64,000 bases of DNA from Heritagella caecorum (GTDB lineage: Bacteria > Bacillota > Clostridia > Oscillospirales > Acutalibacteraceae), in assembly GCA_904419035.1 (NCBI GenBank), contig CAJFQL010000007.1:1-64000 (forward strand). Direction: 5' to 3'. Below the pieces are notes generated by a model. That model saw nothing but the letters and a program-made list of their open reading frames with translations, made no database searches and was not told the origin of the DNA. The stretch's first letter is position 1, and each line of letters starts with the position of its first letter. Below, piece after piece: positions 1-8,152 of the stretch. Made by a program: the position numbers and the translations under genes.

Positions 1-168
1 GACGACGTCAACGATGACCGGGATGACGACGATGACGACTGGGACGACGTCAACGATGACCGGGATGACGACGATGACGACTGGGACGACGTCAACGATA
101 ACCGGGATGACGACGATGACGACTGGGACGACGTCAACGATGACCAAGATGACGACGATGATGATGAT
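1..168 (+). repeat. 42-bp in-frame tandem repeat, about four copies
   Basis: Direct tandem repeats begin at 1, 43, 85 and 127 with only a few substitutions; the fourth copy decays into GAT/GAC triplets. The unit length is a multiple of three and keeps the acidic frame open, so copy-number change would alter protein length without frameshift. Confidence 0.9.
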
Positions 169-186
169 GACGACGATGACGACTGA
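1..186 (+). CDS. C-terminal tail of an acidic tandem-repeat protein (5' end outside window)
   Basis: Frame 1 is open from the first base to the TGA at 184-186. It encodes a 14-residue repeat, DDVNDDRDDDDDDW, three times with one N substitution, then a fourth unit that changes R to Q and runs into an uninterrupted Asp tract. The DNA repeat unit is 42 bp, starting at 1, 43, 85 and 127. No start codon lies in this frame, so this is the end of a gene that begins upstream. A hairpin terminator follows after about 30 bases, which supports this as the true 3' end. The alternative frame giving Met/Thr repeats is an artefact of the same repeat. The function of the full protein cannot be told. A polyanionic tail could bind Ca2+ or other cations, but that is inference. 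Confidence 0.7.
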   Translation, partial: DDVNDDRDDDDDDWDDVNDDRDDDDDDWDDVNDNRDDDDDDWDDVNDDQDDDDDDDDDDDD

Positions 187-212
187 TTTCCTGTAATCCA
201 TCCTATAAAAAT

Positions 213-260
213 AGGGCGCTAAACCAACGAAACAATTGGTTCAGCGCCTTATTTCTTTCT
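213..260 (+). terminator. Rho-independent terminator of the acidic repeat gene
   Basis: The stem GGCGCTAAACCAA (215-227) pairs with TTGGTTCAGCGCC (236-248) across an 8-nt loop, with one mismatch, and is followed by a T-rich tail. Confidence 0.85.
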
Positions 261-463
261 GCTTCATTTTTGGAGCACAACAAATCACCAACGATATTCG
301 AGAAAACAAACGCCAAGGACAAACATACACAAAATGAAATAATAAAGGGATTTTCGTCTGTTTTTTATAGGAACCAACCTCCTGCCGGTTTTTCTTTTCT
401 TTTATTAAGCGCCATGGTATACTGGGGCTGGGAAGATTTTATTTTGAAAAAGGAGGAATTTTT

Positions 464-964
464 ATGATGCTGCATGGAAAATTGCGTCCCGGTTTTTACA
501 TCGCCACCGTGTTTTTAGCGGCGGCGGTCGCGTTGCTTCTGTGGTTTTTGCCGTCCTGGCTGTCAGAAGACATCCTACTGGACGATAACACCCCTCTGCC
601 GGCTGCACAGAAAACCGTGATCACGGTGATTTTCATCCTGGTGCTGCTCTCCTGGACGGTGTCGCTCATCGTTATGATCATGCAAATTGTGCGGGGGTCT
701 CTGTTCACCGCCGATGCATCGGGGATCACTCACACGCTGCAAGCCATGGTATTATTTGCGCTGATTATTGTGATCCCCATACGAAAAATCCCCCGGGAAG
801 CCATCGAAAACCTGGAAGAGAAGGACGGCCACTTACAGGCCCGGCTGAATAAACGGAAAGTGGACGTATGTCCGCTGTGGAGGCCGTTTGTCCAGAAAAC
901 CTACCATTTTGGGTACCGGTTTGCTAAAACCGACCCCGCATCGTTGCGGGAGCTGTACCGGTAA
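464..964 (+). CDS. Small membrane protein with a PH-like cytoplasmic tail (unrecognised family)
   Basis: 166 residues. Two clear hydrophobic helices lie near residues 12-32 and 50-72. A third hydrophobic strand or helix follows at about 92-105, then a charged C-terminal region. The arrangement (two TM helices, then 'D-A-S-G-I', then 'IPREAIENL') resembles small bacterial proteins with a membrane-attached PH-like domain such as the STM3941 type. That similarity is from memory and weak. The start is supported by AGGAGG at 451-456, 7 bases upstream; the second ATG at 467 is equally possible. A TATACT at 418-423 could be its -10 box. The gene is monocistronic between two terminators, and its function is unknown. 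Confidence 0.75.
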   Translation: MMLHGKLRPGFYIATVFLAAAVALLLWFLPSWLSEDILLDDNTPLPAAQKTVITVIFILVLLSWTVSLIVMIMQIVRGSLFTADASGITHTLQAMVLFALIIVIPIRKIPREAIENLEEKDGHLQARLNKRKVDVCPLWRPFVQKTYHFGYRFAKTDPASLRELYR

Positions 965-991
965 TATTTTTCTATATATTTTCTATAACAT

Positions 992-1035
992 CGCGGCCCC
1001 TTCCCTTTTTGGGGAACAGGGGCCGCGGCTTTTAT
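992..1035. terminator. Bidirectional terminator between convergent genes
   Basis: CGCGGCCCCT (992-1001) pairs with AGGGGCCGCG (1018-1027). A T-rich tail follows on the plus strand and A-rich sequence precedes it, so it can serve the membrane-protein gene on the plus strand and the PucR gene on the minus strand. Confidence 0.75.
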
Positions 1036-2573
1036 TCCTCTTTTTCGTCCCGGCACAGGGCATCCCACTGGGCCAGCCGGCAGGAAAACAGGAAATGGGT
1101 CAGCTCTTCCCCATTTTTCAGGTCGATGCCGCTGATTTCCACGATTTTATCCAACCGGTGGGACAGGGTGTTGCGGTGCAGAAACAGTTTTTCGGCGGCC
1201 TGGACCGTGGAACAGCCGCACTGTATATACGCTTGCAGCGTTTGGCACAGCCCGGTACCGTGGCGGCGGTCGTGGTCCGCCAGGATTTTATACTTGGTCT
1301 GTTCAAAAGCCGTGCGGGCTTCGGGTTCGATACGGCTGGCCATGGCAAACGGCATTACGTCACAGAAATAGGTCACCCGCCGCTGGGGGGCCACCCGGCG
1401 GCTCAGGCGCACCGCCTCCCGGGCGGTGCCGCAGTAAAGCGGCAGCCGGATCAGCCGCCTGAATTCGCTGCTGATGCCCACAAACAGGTCGTATTCGTCC
1501 GCTAATTGGCGCAAAAGGCCGTCGTACGGTTCCAGGCCCCCCTCTTGGGCGAAATTGAGCAGGACAACCAGCCCGTTTTGATACCGCACGGCCCGGCACA
1601 GCGGCAAGGTACGGCGCAACAGGTGCAACAAGTAGTCGGCGTTGGCAATGCCCTTTTCCGGTGAATCCGGCAGCAAAACGGCACAACGGAAATTGCGCTG
1701 CGGGCGCCACCCGGCGGCGCGCATGCGGTCGTTGAGCAGTGTAGCCTGCTGCAAGCGGCCCTGCAACAAATCCACGATCAAACTGTCGCCGATCGCCTCT
1801 TCGTCCCAGGTGGCCAGGTGGGACGGTTCGATCATGGTTTCCAGCGTGCGGATGACCCACACTGTCCGTTCCAGATCCCATGGGGTAAAGGCCCGCCCCA
1901 CCTGGAACACGCCAAAATAGGCGCACACCCGGCCCCCGGCTTCCACCTTGCTTAAAATCCGGGGGATTCGAGCGGCCAGGCCGGTTTCCAGCACCAGGGG
2001 GCCGGGGCTTTGCAGTACCTGGCGGGTGATGTTTTCGTTTTCGAACAGCCGTACCGATTCCGCCCCGCAGTAACCGGTCTGTTTGGCTTCTTCCCACACC
2101 GGGTCGGAAAACGACAGGCCACCGTCTTCCATGGCCAGCACCCGGTAGGAAGCGGTTGTGAGGATAACCGGGTTTTGCAGCATCATAGCGGCTTGCTTCA
2201 TCAGTTGGGCGGGGGTGCGGGCCTGCAGCGCCCGGGTTAACCACCCGGCCCGATCCAGGTCCTGCTGCAAACGGGCTACGGCGGCCGCCTGCAGCCGGGC
2301 AAACAGGCCGGCCGGGGGTTCATCTGTCGCCAGCCCCACCGCTTCGCACCCTTTGGGCAGCTGTTTGGGGGGCTGCGGTACATTTAGGAGCAAAAACCCG
2401 GCCGTTTCCCCTCCGGCATCCGGCCACACCTGCGGGGCCCCCAGGTACAAAACGCCCGCCTGTATGGGGCCGTTTGCCAGGTTACAGGCGGCGTACCGGT
2501 GTTCGGCCCCCTGGCGCCAGAGGACGGACTCGGTCAATGAAAGATCATGCAGCAGCTGGAAAATGGTAAACAT
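1032..2573 (-). CDS. PucR/CdaR-family transcriptional regulator
   Basis: 513 residues from the ATG at 2573, which has GAGGTG about 6 bases upstream. The longer in-frame extension to 2783 would run across the divergent promoter and into the neighbouring gene, so it is rejected. The C-terminal ~60 residues form the PucR helix-turn-helix, with the typical 'STVQAAEKLFLHRNTLSHRLDKI' pattern (quoted in part: AAEKLFLHRNTLSHRLDKI). The middle part fits the GGDEF-like CdaR domain of these regulators. Such proteins usually sense a small metabolite and control a neighbouring catabolic gene. Here the divergent ene-reductase gene at 2695 is the obvious target, and palindromes lie between the two genes. 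Confidence 0.85.
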   Translation of the reverse strand: MFTIFQLLHDLSLTESVLWRQGAEHRYAACNLANGPIQAGVLYLGAPQVWPDAGGETAGFLLLNVPQPPKQLPKGCEAVGLATDEPPAGLFARLQAAAVARLQQDLDRAGWLTRALQARTPAQLMKQAAMMLQNPVILTTASYRVLAMEDGGLSFSDPVWEEAKQTGYCGAESVRLFENENITRQVLQSPGPLVLETGLAARIPRILSKVEAGGRVCAYFGVFQVGRAFTPWDLERTVWVIRTLETMIEPSHLATWDEEAIGDSLIVDLLQGRLQQATLLNDRMRAAGWRPQRNFRCAVLLPDSPEKGIANADYLLHLLRRTLPLCRAVRYQNGLVVLLNFAQEGGLEPYDGLLRQLADEYDLFVGISSEFRRLIRLPLYCGTAREAVRLSRRVAPQRRVTYFCDVMPFAMASRIEPEARTAFEQTKYKILADHDRRHGTGLCQTLQAYIQCGCSTVQAAEKLFLHRNTLSHRLDKIVEISGIDLKNGEELTHFLFSCRLAQWDALCRDEKEE

Positions 2574-2694
2574 AACACACCTCGTGTGCAAAATGCACTG
2601 TTTTTTATCGGAACACGGTGGTTCTGAACCATGACGCCCCGCTCCGATTCTTTTATAATAATAAGTATAATCGAAGCGGAGAGGAGTTTCAACT
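2574..2694. promoter_or_regulatory. Divergent promoter region with two palindromes (candidate PucR operators)
   Basis: This 121-bp gap holds a perfect 13-bp palindrome TGGTTCTGAACCA (2619-2631) and an inverted repeat GTGCA-AAA-TGCAC (2586-2598). Two overlapping -10-like TATAAT boxes face the plus strand at 2654-2659 and 2666-2671. GAGAGGAG lies about 8 bases before the ATG at 2695. Assigning the palindromes to PucR is inference. Confidence 0.5.
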
Positions 2695-4632
2695 ATGGCT
2701 AATTCGTACAAAAAACTATTCGAACATGCCAAAATCAAAAACATGTCCCTGCGCAACCGCATGGTCATGTCGCCCATGGGCACGTTCTCGGAAAATCACG
2801 ACGGGTTCCCGTCGTCCAACCAGGTGGAATATTACCGGGCCCGGGCCCGCGGCGGCGTTGGGATGGTACTGGTGGAAGCCCAGTATGTCACCAACAAGAC
2901 CGACCCCTGGATTGGGTATATTACCACCGCCGACACCGACGAACAGATGAAAGGCTGGGCCATGATTATCGAGGCCATCCACGCCGAAGGCGCCAAGGCC
3001 TGCTTGCAGCTGGGCTGCGGGTTGGGGCGCAACGCGTTCCCGTTCTCCGATGACCAGATGGTATCGGCCAGTGAAGTGCCGTCGTTCTACTTCCCGGACC
3101 GGCTGTGCCGGGCCTTCACCGTGGACGAAATCCACGAAATTGTGGCGGCGTTTGGCCGGGCAGCGGCCCGCGCCATGGTGGCGGAAGCCGACTGCGTGGA
3201 AATCCACGCCCATTCGGGGTACATCCTGGACCAGTTCATGACCCCGGCGTGGAACAAGCGCACCGACGAATACGGCGGCAGCTTTGAAAACCGCATGCGC
3301 ATCGTCAAAGAAATTTATGAAGCCATGCGCGCCGCTGTAGGCCCCGACACGCCGATTCTGATGCGTATGGCCGCCACCCACGATTTTGAAGGCGGGCGCA
3401 CGCTGGAAGAATCCATCCAGATTGTCAACTACATGAAAGAGCTGGGCGTGGATGCGTTTGACATCGACGTGGGCTGCTACGAACACAAACAGTGGATCTG
3501 CCCGTCAATTTACAGCGGCACGTCCTGCATGGCCGATTACGCGGCCGCCATTAAAAAGGCCTGCAACGTCATCGTGCTCAACTCCGGCACGCACACGCCG
3601 GAATCCGCCGAAAAGGCGCTGGAAGAGGGCAAAACCGACTTTATCATGTTCGGCCGCGCCCTGATCGCCGACCCCGACCTGCCCAACAAGCTATTGGAAG
3701 GCCGCCGGGAAGACGTGCGCCCGTGCCTGTTCTGCAACCAGATCTGTGTGGGCCGCCTGTACCAGAACCGTCCCATCAGCTGTGCGGTAAACGCCCAGGC
3801 TGTCCATGAAAAGGAATATCCCATTGTAAAAACCGGCCATCCCATGAGAGTGGCCGTGGTAGGCGGCGGCCCCGGCGGGCTGGAAGCCGCCCGGGTGGCG
3901 GCACTGGGTGGCCACCATGTGACGCTGTACGAAAAGAGCGGCGAACTGGGCGGACAGCTGATCCCTGCTTCCAAACCGGCGTTTAAACACCTGCTGGCGG
4001 AATTTGTGGAATATGAAAAGGTCCAGATCCAAAAGGCCGGGGTCCGGGTCGTATTGAACCACGAGATCACCCCCGATGCCCCCGAACTGGCCGAAGCCGA
4101 CCGGATCATCTGGGCCACCGGCGCCGTTCCGTCGCTGCCGCCTATTCCGGGCATTGACGGCGCCCACGTGGTGGAAGTCACCCGTGCCCATATGGACCCG
4201 TCCCTGATCCAGGGCGATACCATTGTCGTAGCCGGCGGCGGGCTGAGCGGATGCGATTGCGCGCTGGAACTGGCTATGGAAGGCAAACACGTCACCATCG
4301 TGGAAATGCTGGACGCCCTGTGCCCCAACGCCATTCTGGACAACCGCAACCCGCTGATGTTCCGTTTGGAGGAATACGGCGTCAAACAGCTGACCAGCAC
4401 CCGCATTGTGGCGTTCCAGGAAAACAGCGTGGTGGTCGAAGGCCCCGACGGCCGTCAGGAACTGCCCGCCGACACCATGATCGCCGCCTTTGGTACCAAG
4501 CCGAACAATGCCGGGGTGGATGCCGTTTGTGACAAATATCCCACCACCGCGGTCGTGGGCGACTGCACCGGTGTGGATCAGGTCGCCAAAGCCGTACGCG
4601 GCGGCTTCTTTGCGGCATGGAGTTTGCACTAA
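2695..4632 (+). CDS. NADH:flavin oxidoreductase / 2,4-dienoyl-CoA reductase-type ene-reductase (FMN, 4Fe-4S, FAD)
   Basis: 645 residues, the usual length for the multidomain Old Yellow Enzyme class (FadH, BaiCD/BaiH). Residues 1 to ~345 form the FMN TIM barrel, starting LFEHAKIKNMSLRNRMVMSP and carrying the family signature HAHSGYILDQFMTP...NKRTDEYGGSFENR. A Cys cluster, C-x2-C-x3-C and a later C (RPCLFCNQIC...SC), at about 342-362 ligates the 4Fe-4S cluster. An FAD/NAD(P) Rossmann domain follows, with VAVVGGGPGGLEAARVA and then VVAGGGLSGCDCALELA. It should reduce activated C=C bonds using NAD(P)H in the cytoplasm; the substrate is not predictable. Spacing and divergence make it the likely target of the PucR regulator. 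It is followed directly by a terminator. Confidence 0.92.
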   Translation: MANSYKKLFEHAKIKNMSLRNRMVMSPMGTFSENHDGFPSSNQVEYYRARARGGVGMVLVEAQYVTNKTDPWIGYITTADTDEQMKGWAMIIEAIHAEGAKACLQLGCGLGRNAFPFSDDQMVSASEVPSFYFPDRLCRAFTVDEIHEIVAAFGRAAARAMVAEADCVEIHAHSGYILDQFMTPAWNKRTDEYGGSFENRMRIVKEIYEAMRAAVGPDTPILMRMAATHDFEGGRTLEESIQIVNYMKELGVDAFDIDVGCYEHKQWICPSIYSGTSCMADYAAAIKKACNVIVLNSGTHTPESAEKALEEGKTDFIMFGRALIADPDLPNKLLEGRREDVRPCLFCNQICVGRLYQNRPISCAVNAQAVHEKEYPIVKTGHPMRVAVVGGGPGGLEAARVAALGGHHVTLYEKSGELGGQLIPASKPAFKHLLAEFVEYEKVQIQKAGVRVVLNHEITPDAPELAEADRIIWATGAVPSLPPIPGIDGAHVVEVTRAHMDPSLIQGDTIVVAGGGLSGCDCALELAMEGKHVTIVEMLDALCPNAILDNRNPLMFRLEEYGVKQLTSTRIVAFQENSVVVEGPDGRQELPADTMIAAFGTKPNNAGVDAVCDKYPTTAVVGDCTGVDQVAKAVRGGFFAAWSLH

Positions 4633-4666
4633 GTTTAACTCTTCTCATCATCAAGAAAGCTGAAAC

Positions 4667-4712
4667 GGAAAGGCCCGCCGTAGAAATACGGCGGGCCTTT
4701 CCCCTTTTATTT
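4667..4712. terminator. Bidirectional terminator with GAAA tetraloop
   Basis: A 16-bp perfect stem (4667-4682 with 4687-4702) closes a GAAA loop, flanked by a T-rich tail on the plus side. It separates the ene-reductase from the end of the minus-strand dynamin operon. Confidence 0.9.
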
Positions 4713-4724
4713 TATCCCGTTTTT

Positions 4725-5252
4725 TTATCCGGCCATTTGCAAAATACCTTCGATCTCCTGGCCCAGCAAATCCAGCTGGCGGACATATTCATCCAGCACA
4801 TACTTCCCCTTTGCCTGCTGCTGGGTGCCGCGCACGGCGCACAGCCCCCCGCCCACCACTACGGCGGGTATAATAGCGGCCAGGGCGGTTTGCCACCAGG
4901 CGCCATGCAGCATCAGGGCCGTAACCGCTCCCCCCACAGCCGCCACCGCCAGAGCCGCTGCCGCCACGCCCCACACCGGCAGGGCTTTCGGTTCCGGCAC
5001 AGGCTCCAGTTCGATTTTGCGCACCAACTGCCGGATTTGGCCGGCTTTACCGGGTTCGTTTTCTTCCAGGGCTTTGAGCCAACTGCCACAGGCCGTGTAC
5101 GGGTCCAGCCAGTCACAGGCCGCATCCATCACCGCCATTTCGGCCCCAGCCCGGGTCAAACGTCCCTGGCGGCTTTTTTCCAGCAGCCGGGCCCGGCACA
5201 GCACCGTAAACTTTTTCCAAATGTTGCGAAACTCCTGTAGATTCGTGGTCAT
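4725..5252 (-). CDS. Small two-TM membrane protein, last gene of the dynamin operon
   Basis: 175 residues from the ATG at 5252, with AAGGAGA 9 bases upstream. The longer reading frame to 5477 lacks a ribosome site and overlaps the GTPase gene, so it is rejected. Residues 1-85 are soluble, mostly helical and charged. Two hydrophobic segments lie at about 93-115 and 120-140, and residues 145-175 look like a short amphipathic or coiled helix. I recognise no family. It starts 26 bases after the stop of the third dynamin-like GTPase, so it is very likely translated from the same mRNA. It could be a membrane anchor or partner for the GTPases; that is inference. Confidence 0.75.
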   Translation of the reverse strand: MTTNLQEFRNIWKKFTVLCRARLLEKSRQGRLTRAGAEMAVMDAACDWLDPYTACGSWLKALEENEPGKAGQIRQLVRKIELEPVPEPKALPVWGVAAAALAVAAVGGAVTALMLHGAWWQTALAAIIPAVVVGGGLCAVRGTQQQAKGKYVLDEYVRQLDLLGQEIEGILQMAG

Positions 5253-5278
5253 AGCGTATTTCTCCTTTCCAACACTCC

Positions 5279-8131
5279 TTACAACCGGCCGGCCTCCTGC
5301 CGGGCCTGGCTGATTTGACGGCATTCCTGCTTGAGGCAATCCTGGTCGGCGCGAATCTGCGCCAGGGTATGGCGGGTCACCGCCTCTTGCCGGCGGTTGT
5401 CGGCCCGCATACGCTCCACAGCGGCGGTGTACGCCCACAAATACTGGTTCATCACCTGTTCCACCTGGACACGGCAATCCCGTACATAGCGGCCATAGAC
5501 TTTCAGCACCCGGTTATGGAGCCGGGCGAAGTACGGTTCCACCACGGCTTCCACCTGAGGGGTGAGTTGTTCCAGACGCTGGCGGAATTTTTCGGAGCCG
5601 GTGGGCATCACCGCCCCCCACAGGGGCGACCGGCCCATATAGATGCCCCCCACCGGCTGGGGCGGTTCGGCCGCAGCGGCGGCCGCCAGGGAAAATGCAA
5701 AATGATCCCGATTGACAAGATCCCGGGCCAGTACCGCCAGCTGGCGGTACGAGGACTGGAAGTTTGTTTCAAATGTTTCGCAGATTTCTTCGCCCATCGT
5801 CCGAATATCCCGAACAAAGGCGGGCTGGGCGTTTGGCCCCGTAAGGCCCGTTTCTTCCCATACGGTGTTCCACGCCTGCTGCATAGCCTGGCGCAAACCG
5901 GTCTGGCAGAATGCCTGCAAGGCCGCTTCGGTTGTCAAGGCGCGGAATTTTTTGTACACCGACTGTTTGCCCGCCTGCACCCATACCGCCAGCTTGCGGC
6001 CAAACACCCGGCCATAGGCCACAACTTTTTGCTGAAATTGGCGGCCCAGCTCCTCTTTTTGCTGCTGGACAAATTCCTGCAAATCCCGGGTGAGCGCCGC
6101 TTCCAGTTCATCGTGCTTTTGCTGCTGTTCTTGTTCCAGCCGGTCAAATTCCTGCTGCAAAATATGGGTGGCCTCTTCCAGCAGCTCTACACACCGCTGC
6201 AGCAGGATTTTTTGCTTGTTGGCCTGCACAAATTGCAGGATGGTCTCTTCGGTTTGGCGGTTTATATCGGTAAAATCCCCGCCGGTACCGGTCAATTGGA
6301 ACAGGGACGAATAGGGCAGCACCAGCGCTTCGGGCACATCCATCTGGTCTTCCAAAATTTTTTTGATATATTGCACCTGGCGCGCCTGCTGCCGGGGCGG
6401 GATCAAATCGATTTTGGTGGCGACAAATACGCAGTCAGGCAGTAGTTCCGCCATATTCGTTTGCAAAAAGTGCCGGAACGTCTGGGGGAACGGCTTTTCG
6501 GCGCCGGTCAGCACAAGGCAGGCGTCGGCCTCCTGCCGGAGGGTGCGGCGGGTGACGTCTTCGTGCCAGCGGGCCAGGGAATTGGTACCGGGGGTATCGA
6601 TGATGCACACCCCCTGGCGCAGGAAATCCGACGGGTGCCCCACTTCCAACTGGGGGGCCGGGCCGGTTTTTTCCTCCATAGCGGCAGCGGGGTCGTCATC
6701 GAGGGACGAATTGTACCCGGAAAGCCGCTGGGCCAGTTCGTCCGGGTCCAGGCCGGTTTGCGGTTTTCCTCCATCGATTTGCAGGTAGCGCTGCTCGCTA
6801 AAGCGCAGGCAGGTGGATGCCACGGTGGTGCCCTGCACCACGTCGGTTTCCAGCAGGTTTTCCCGCAAGAGCGCGTTAATAAAGCTGCTCTTCCCCGAAG
6901 AAAATTCCCCTACCACCGCCAGGTGCAGTTCCCGGCGGTTCTGCCGGGAACGCAGCCCGTTGATGTTTTCTTCCAATTTCGCCGTGGCGTCTTTGGGCAA
7001 GTGGTACCCCACTAACAGGCTTTGCAAAAAGGCGATATGCCCGGCAATATCGGTGGCCGACTCCGGCAGATGGCGCGGTATCACCGGCGGCACCGCCGGT
7101 ATGGCGCCCAGCAACCGCTGCTGCAAAAGGGCAGCCCGCCGGTATAGAGAATACATATCCTGCTGCAGCCACCGGGGCCCTGTGCGCAGCCAGCCCCGTG
7201 TACGGATACGGGCACACATGGCCTGCAGCACCGCTGCCTGTTCCCGGGTGCCGGGTTTCCGGGCTGTCAGTGCCCGGAAGAGGCGCTGGGAGTCTTCCCC
7301 GGGTTCGGCCGTGAGGAAGAACAGGGACCCCACCCGGTTTTGACACAGGGTATCAATGGTGCGGCGTAGGGTTTCCCCTTGTGGCCCCTCGGGCAAACCG
7401 GTGATGGCGGCTGACACCTGCTGCCTGGGAAACGGCTGGGCCCCCAGTACTTGCTGCAGCCAGGCTTTCTCCCGGGGACGGGTAACGGCCTGGGCCGGGA
7501 AGCAGAGCACCACCCGGCTGGCGTTGCGCATATATGATGCCAGGGCCCGGGGCGTGTGGGCCGCTTCGGCCGGACGCAGCAGCCGCAGCCCGTTTTGCAA
7601 TAGCGGCGACGGCAGGAACCATTCGATTTTTTGAAAAAACGGGGCCGCCGTCACATATTCCGTCACCCGGCTGACCGGCACCGCCAGCGGGGGAATAAAC
7701 TGCCCGGCATACCGCTGCATGTGGGCCCGCACCGGGGCAGCCAGCCCGGCGGGAAGGGGGGCCGATGACCGGAACCCGGGGCGGAAATGCAAAAACATCT
7801 TTGGTTCCCGGCCGTACCGGCACAAAACCGGTATGGGCCATCCGGCCCGGCCTGCCTGGAGCCCAAACGGCACCGCCAGCAACTGCCGGAATGCCGGGAT
7901 TTCGGCCGCGCCATAGGGCCCGGTTACAAGCACCACCGGGCTGATGGTGCGAAGCAGCGACTGAAAATAGGCCGCTTCGTCCCACCGGCCGGCCTGCCGG
8001 GCCAGAAACACAGCCCGATGCAAAAAAACGGCCCCCTCCATACGGACCGGCGCCTGTTCCCGAACAGGCGCAAAGGCCGCATCGATAAAGCTTTCTTCCT
8101 CTTGCCAGCCCGGCTGTGCTTGGTTTTGCAA
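5279..8131 (-). CDS. Dynamin-like GTPase with a tandem pseudo-GTPase domain (DLP3)
   Basis: 950 residues. The second half holds a complete dynamin-family GTPase: P-loop GEFSSGKSS (408-416), switch Thr in VQGTTVAST, DTPG (512-515) and TKID (572-575). Long helical stalk segments rich in Glu/Gln follow (about 645-720 and 850-950). The N-terminal ~300 residues match the same fold but have lost the motifs. The P-loop position reads VTGPYGAAEIPA (69-80) and the DxPG position reads RPAE (186-189). Between them, 'HMQRYAGQFIPPLAVPVSRVTEYV' aligns closely with the equivalent stretch of the neighbouring GTPase at 8153-10171 (shorter form quoted: IPPLAVPVSRVTEYV against VPPIEMPVDEIEDYV). This resembles the head-to-tail double-dynamin layout of Bacillus DynA, but with one dead half. 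No clear TM helix is present. It starts 21 bases after the preceding GTPase gene. Confidence 0.85.
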   Translation of the reverse strand: MQNQAQPGWQEEESFIDAAFAPVREQAPVRMEGAVFLHRAVFLARQAGRWDEAAYFQSLLRTISPVVLVTGPYGAAEIPAFRQLLAVPFGLQAGRAGWPIPVLCRYGREPKMFLHFRPGFRSSAPLPAGLAAPVRAHMQRYAGQFIPPLAVPVSRVTEYVTAAPFFQKIEWFLPSPLLQNGLRLLRPAEAAHTPRALASYMRNASRVVLCFPAQAVTRPREKAWLQQVLGAQPFPRQQVSAAITGLPEGPQGETLRRTIDTLCQNRVGSLFFLTAEPGEDSQRLFRALTARKPGTREQAAVLQAMCARIRTRGWLRTGPRWLQQDMYSLYRRAALLQQRLLGAIPAVPPVIPRHLPESATDIAGHIAFLQSLLVGYHLPKDATAKLEENINGLRSRQNRRELHLAVVGEFSSGKSSFINALLRENLLETDVVQGTTVASTCLRFSEQRYLQIDGGKPQTGLDPDELAQRLSGYNSSLDDDPAAAMEEKTGPAPQLEVGHPSDFLRQGVCIIDTPGTNSLARWHEDVTRRTLRQEADACLVLTGAEKPFPQTFRHFLQTNMAELLPDCVFVATKIDLIPPRQQARQVQYIKKILEDQMDVPEALVLPYSSLFQLTGTGGDFTDINRQTEETILQFVQANKQKILLQRCVELLEEATHILQQEFDRLEQEQQQKHDELEAALTRDLQEFVQQQKEELGRQFQQKVVAYGRVFGRKLAVWVQAGKQSVYKKFRALTTEAALQAFCQTGLRQAMQQAWNTVWEETGLTGPNAQPAFVRDIRTMGEEICETFETNFQSSYRQLAVLARDLVNRDHFAFSLAAAAAAEPPQPVGGIYMGRSPLWGAVMPTGSEKFRQRLEQLTPQVEAVVEPYFARLHNRVLKVYGRYVRDCRVQVEQVMNQYLWAYTAAVERMRADNRRQEAVTRHTLAQIRADQDCLKQECRQISQARQEAGRL

Positions 8132-8152
8132 AACAATGCCTTCCTTTCCTTT

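Noticed and set aside
1..168. Repeats considered as a CRISPR array
   Set aside because: Units are contiguous with no spacers and the repeat is coding.
14..196. ATG-started frame of Met/Thr/Gly repeats
   Set aside because: It is a shifted reading of the 42-bp repeat. The acidic frame is open to the window edge and ends before a terminator.
270..467. 65-codon plus-strand frame
   Set aside because: It covers the promoter and ribosome site of the 464 gene and has no ribosome site of its own.
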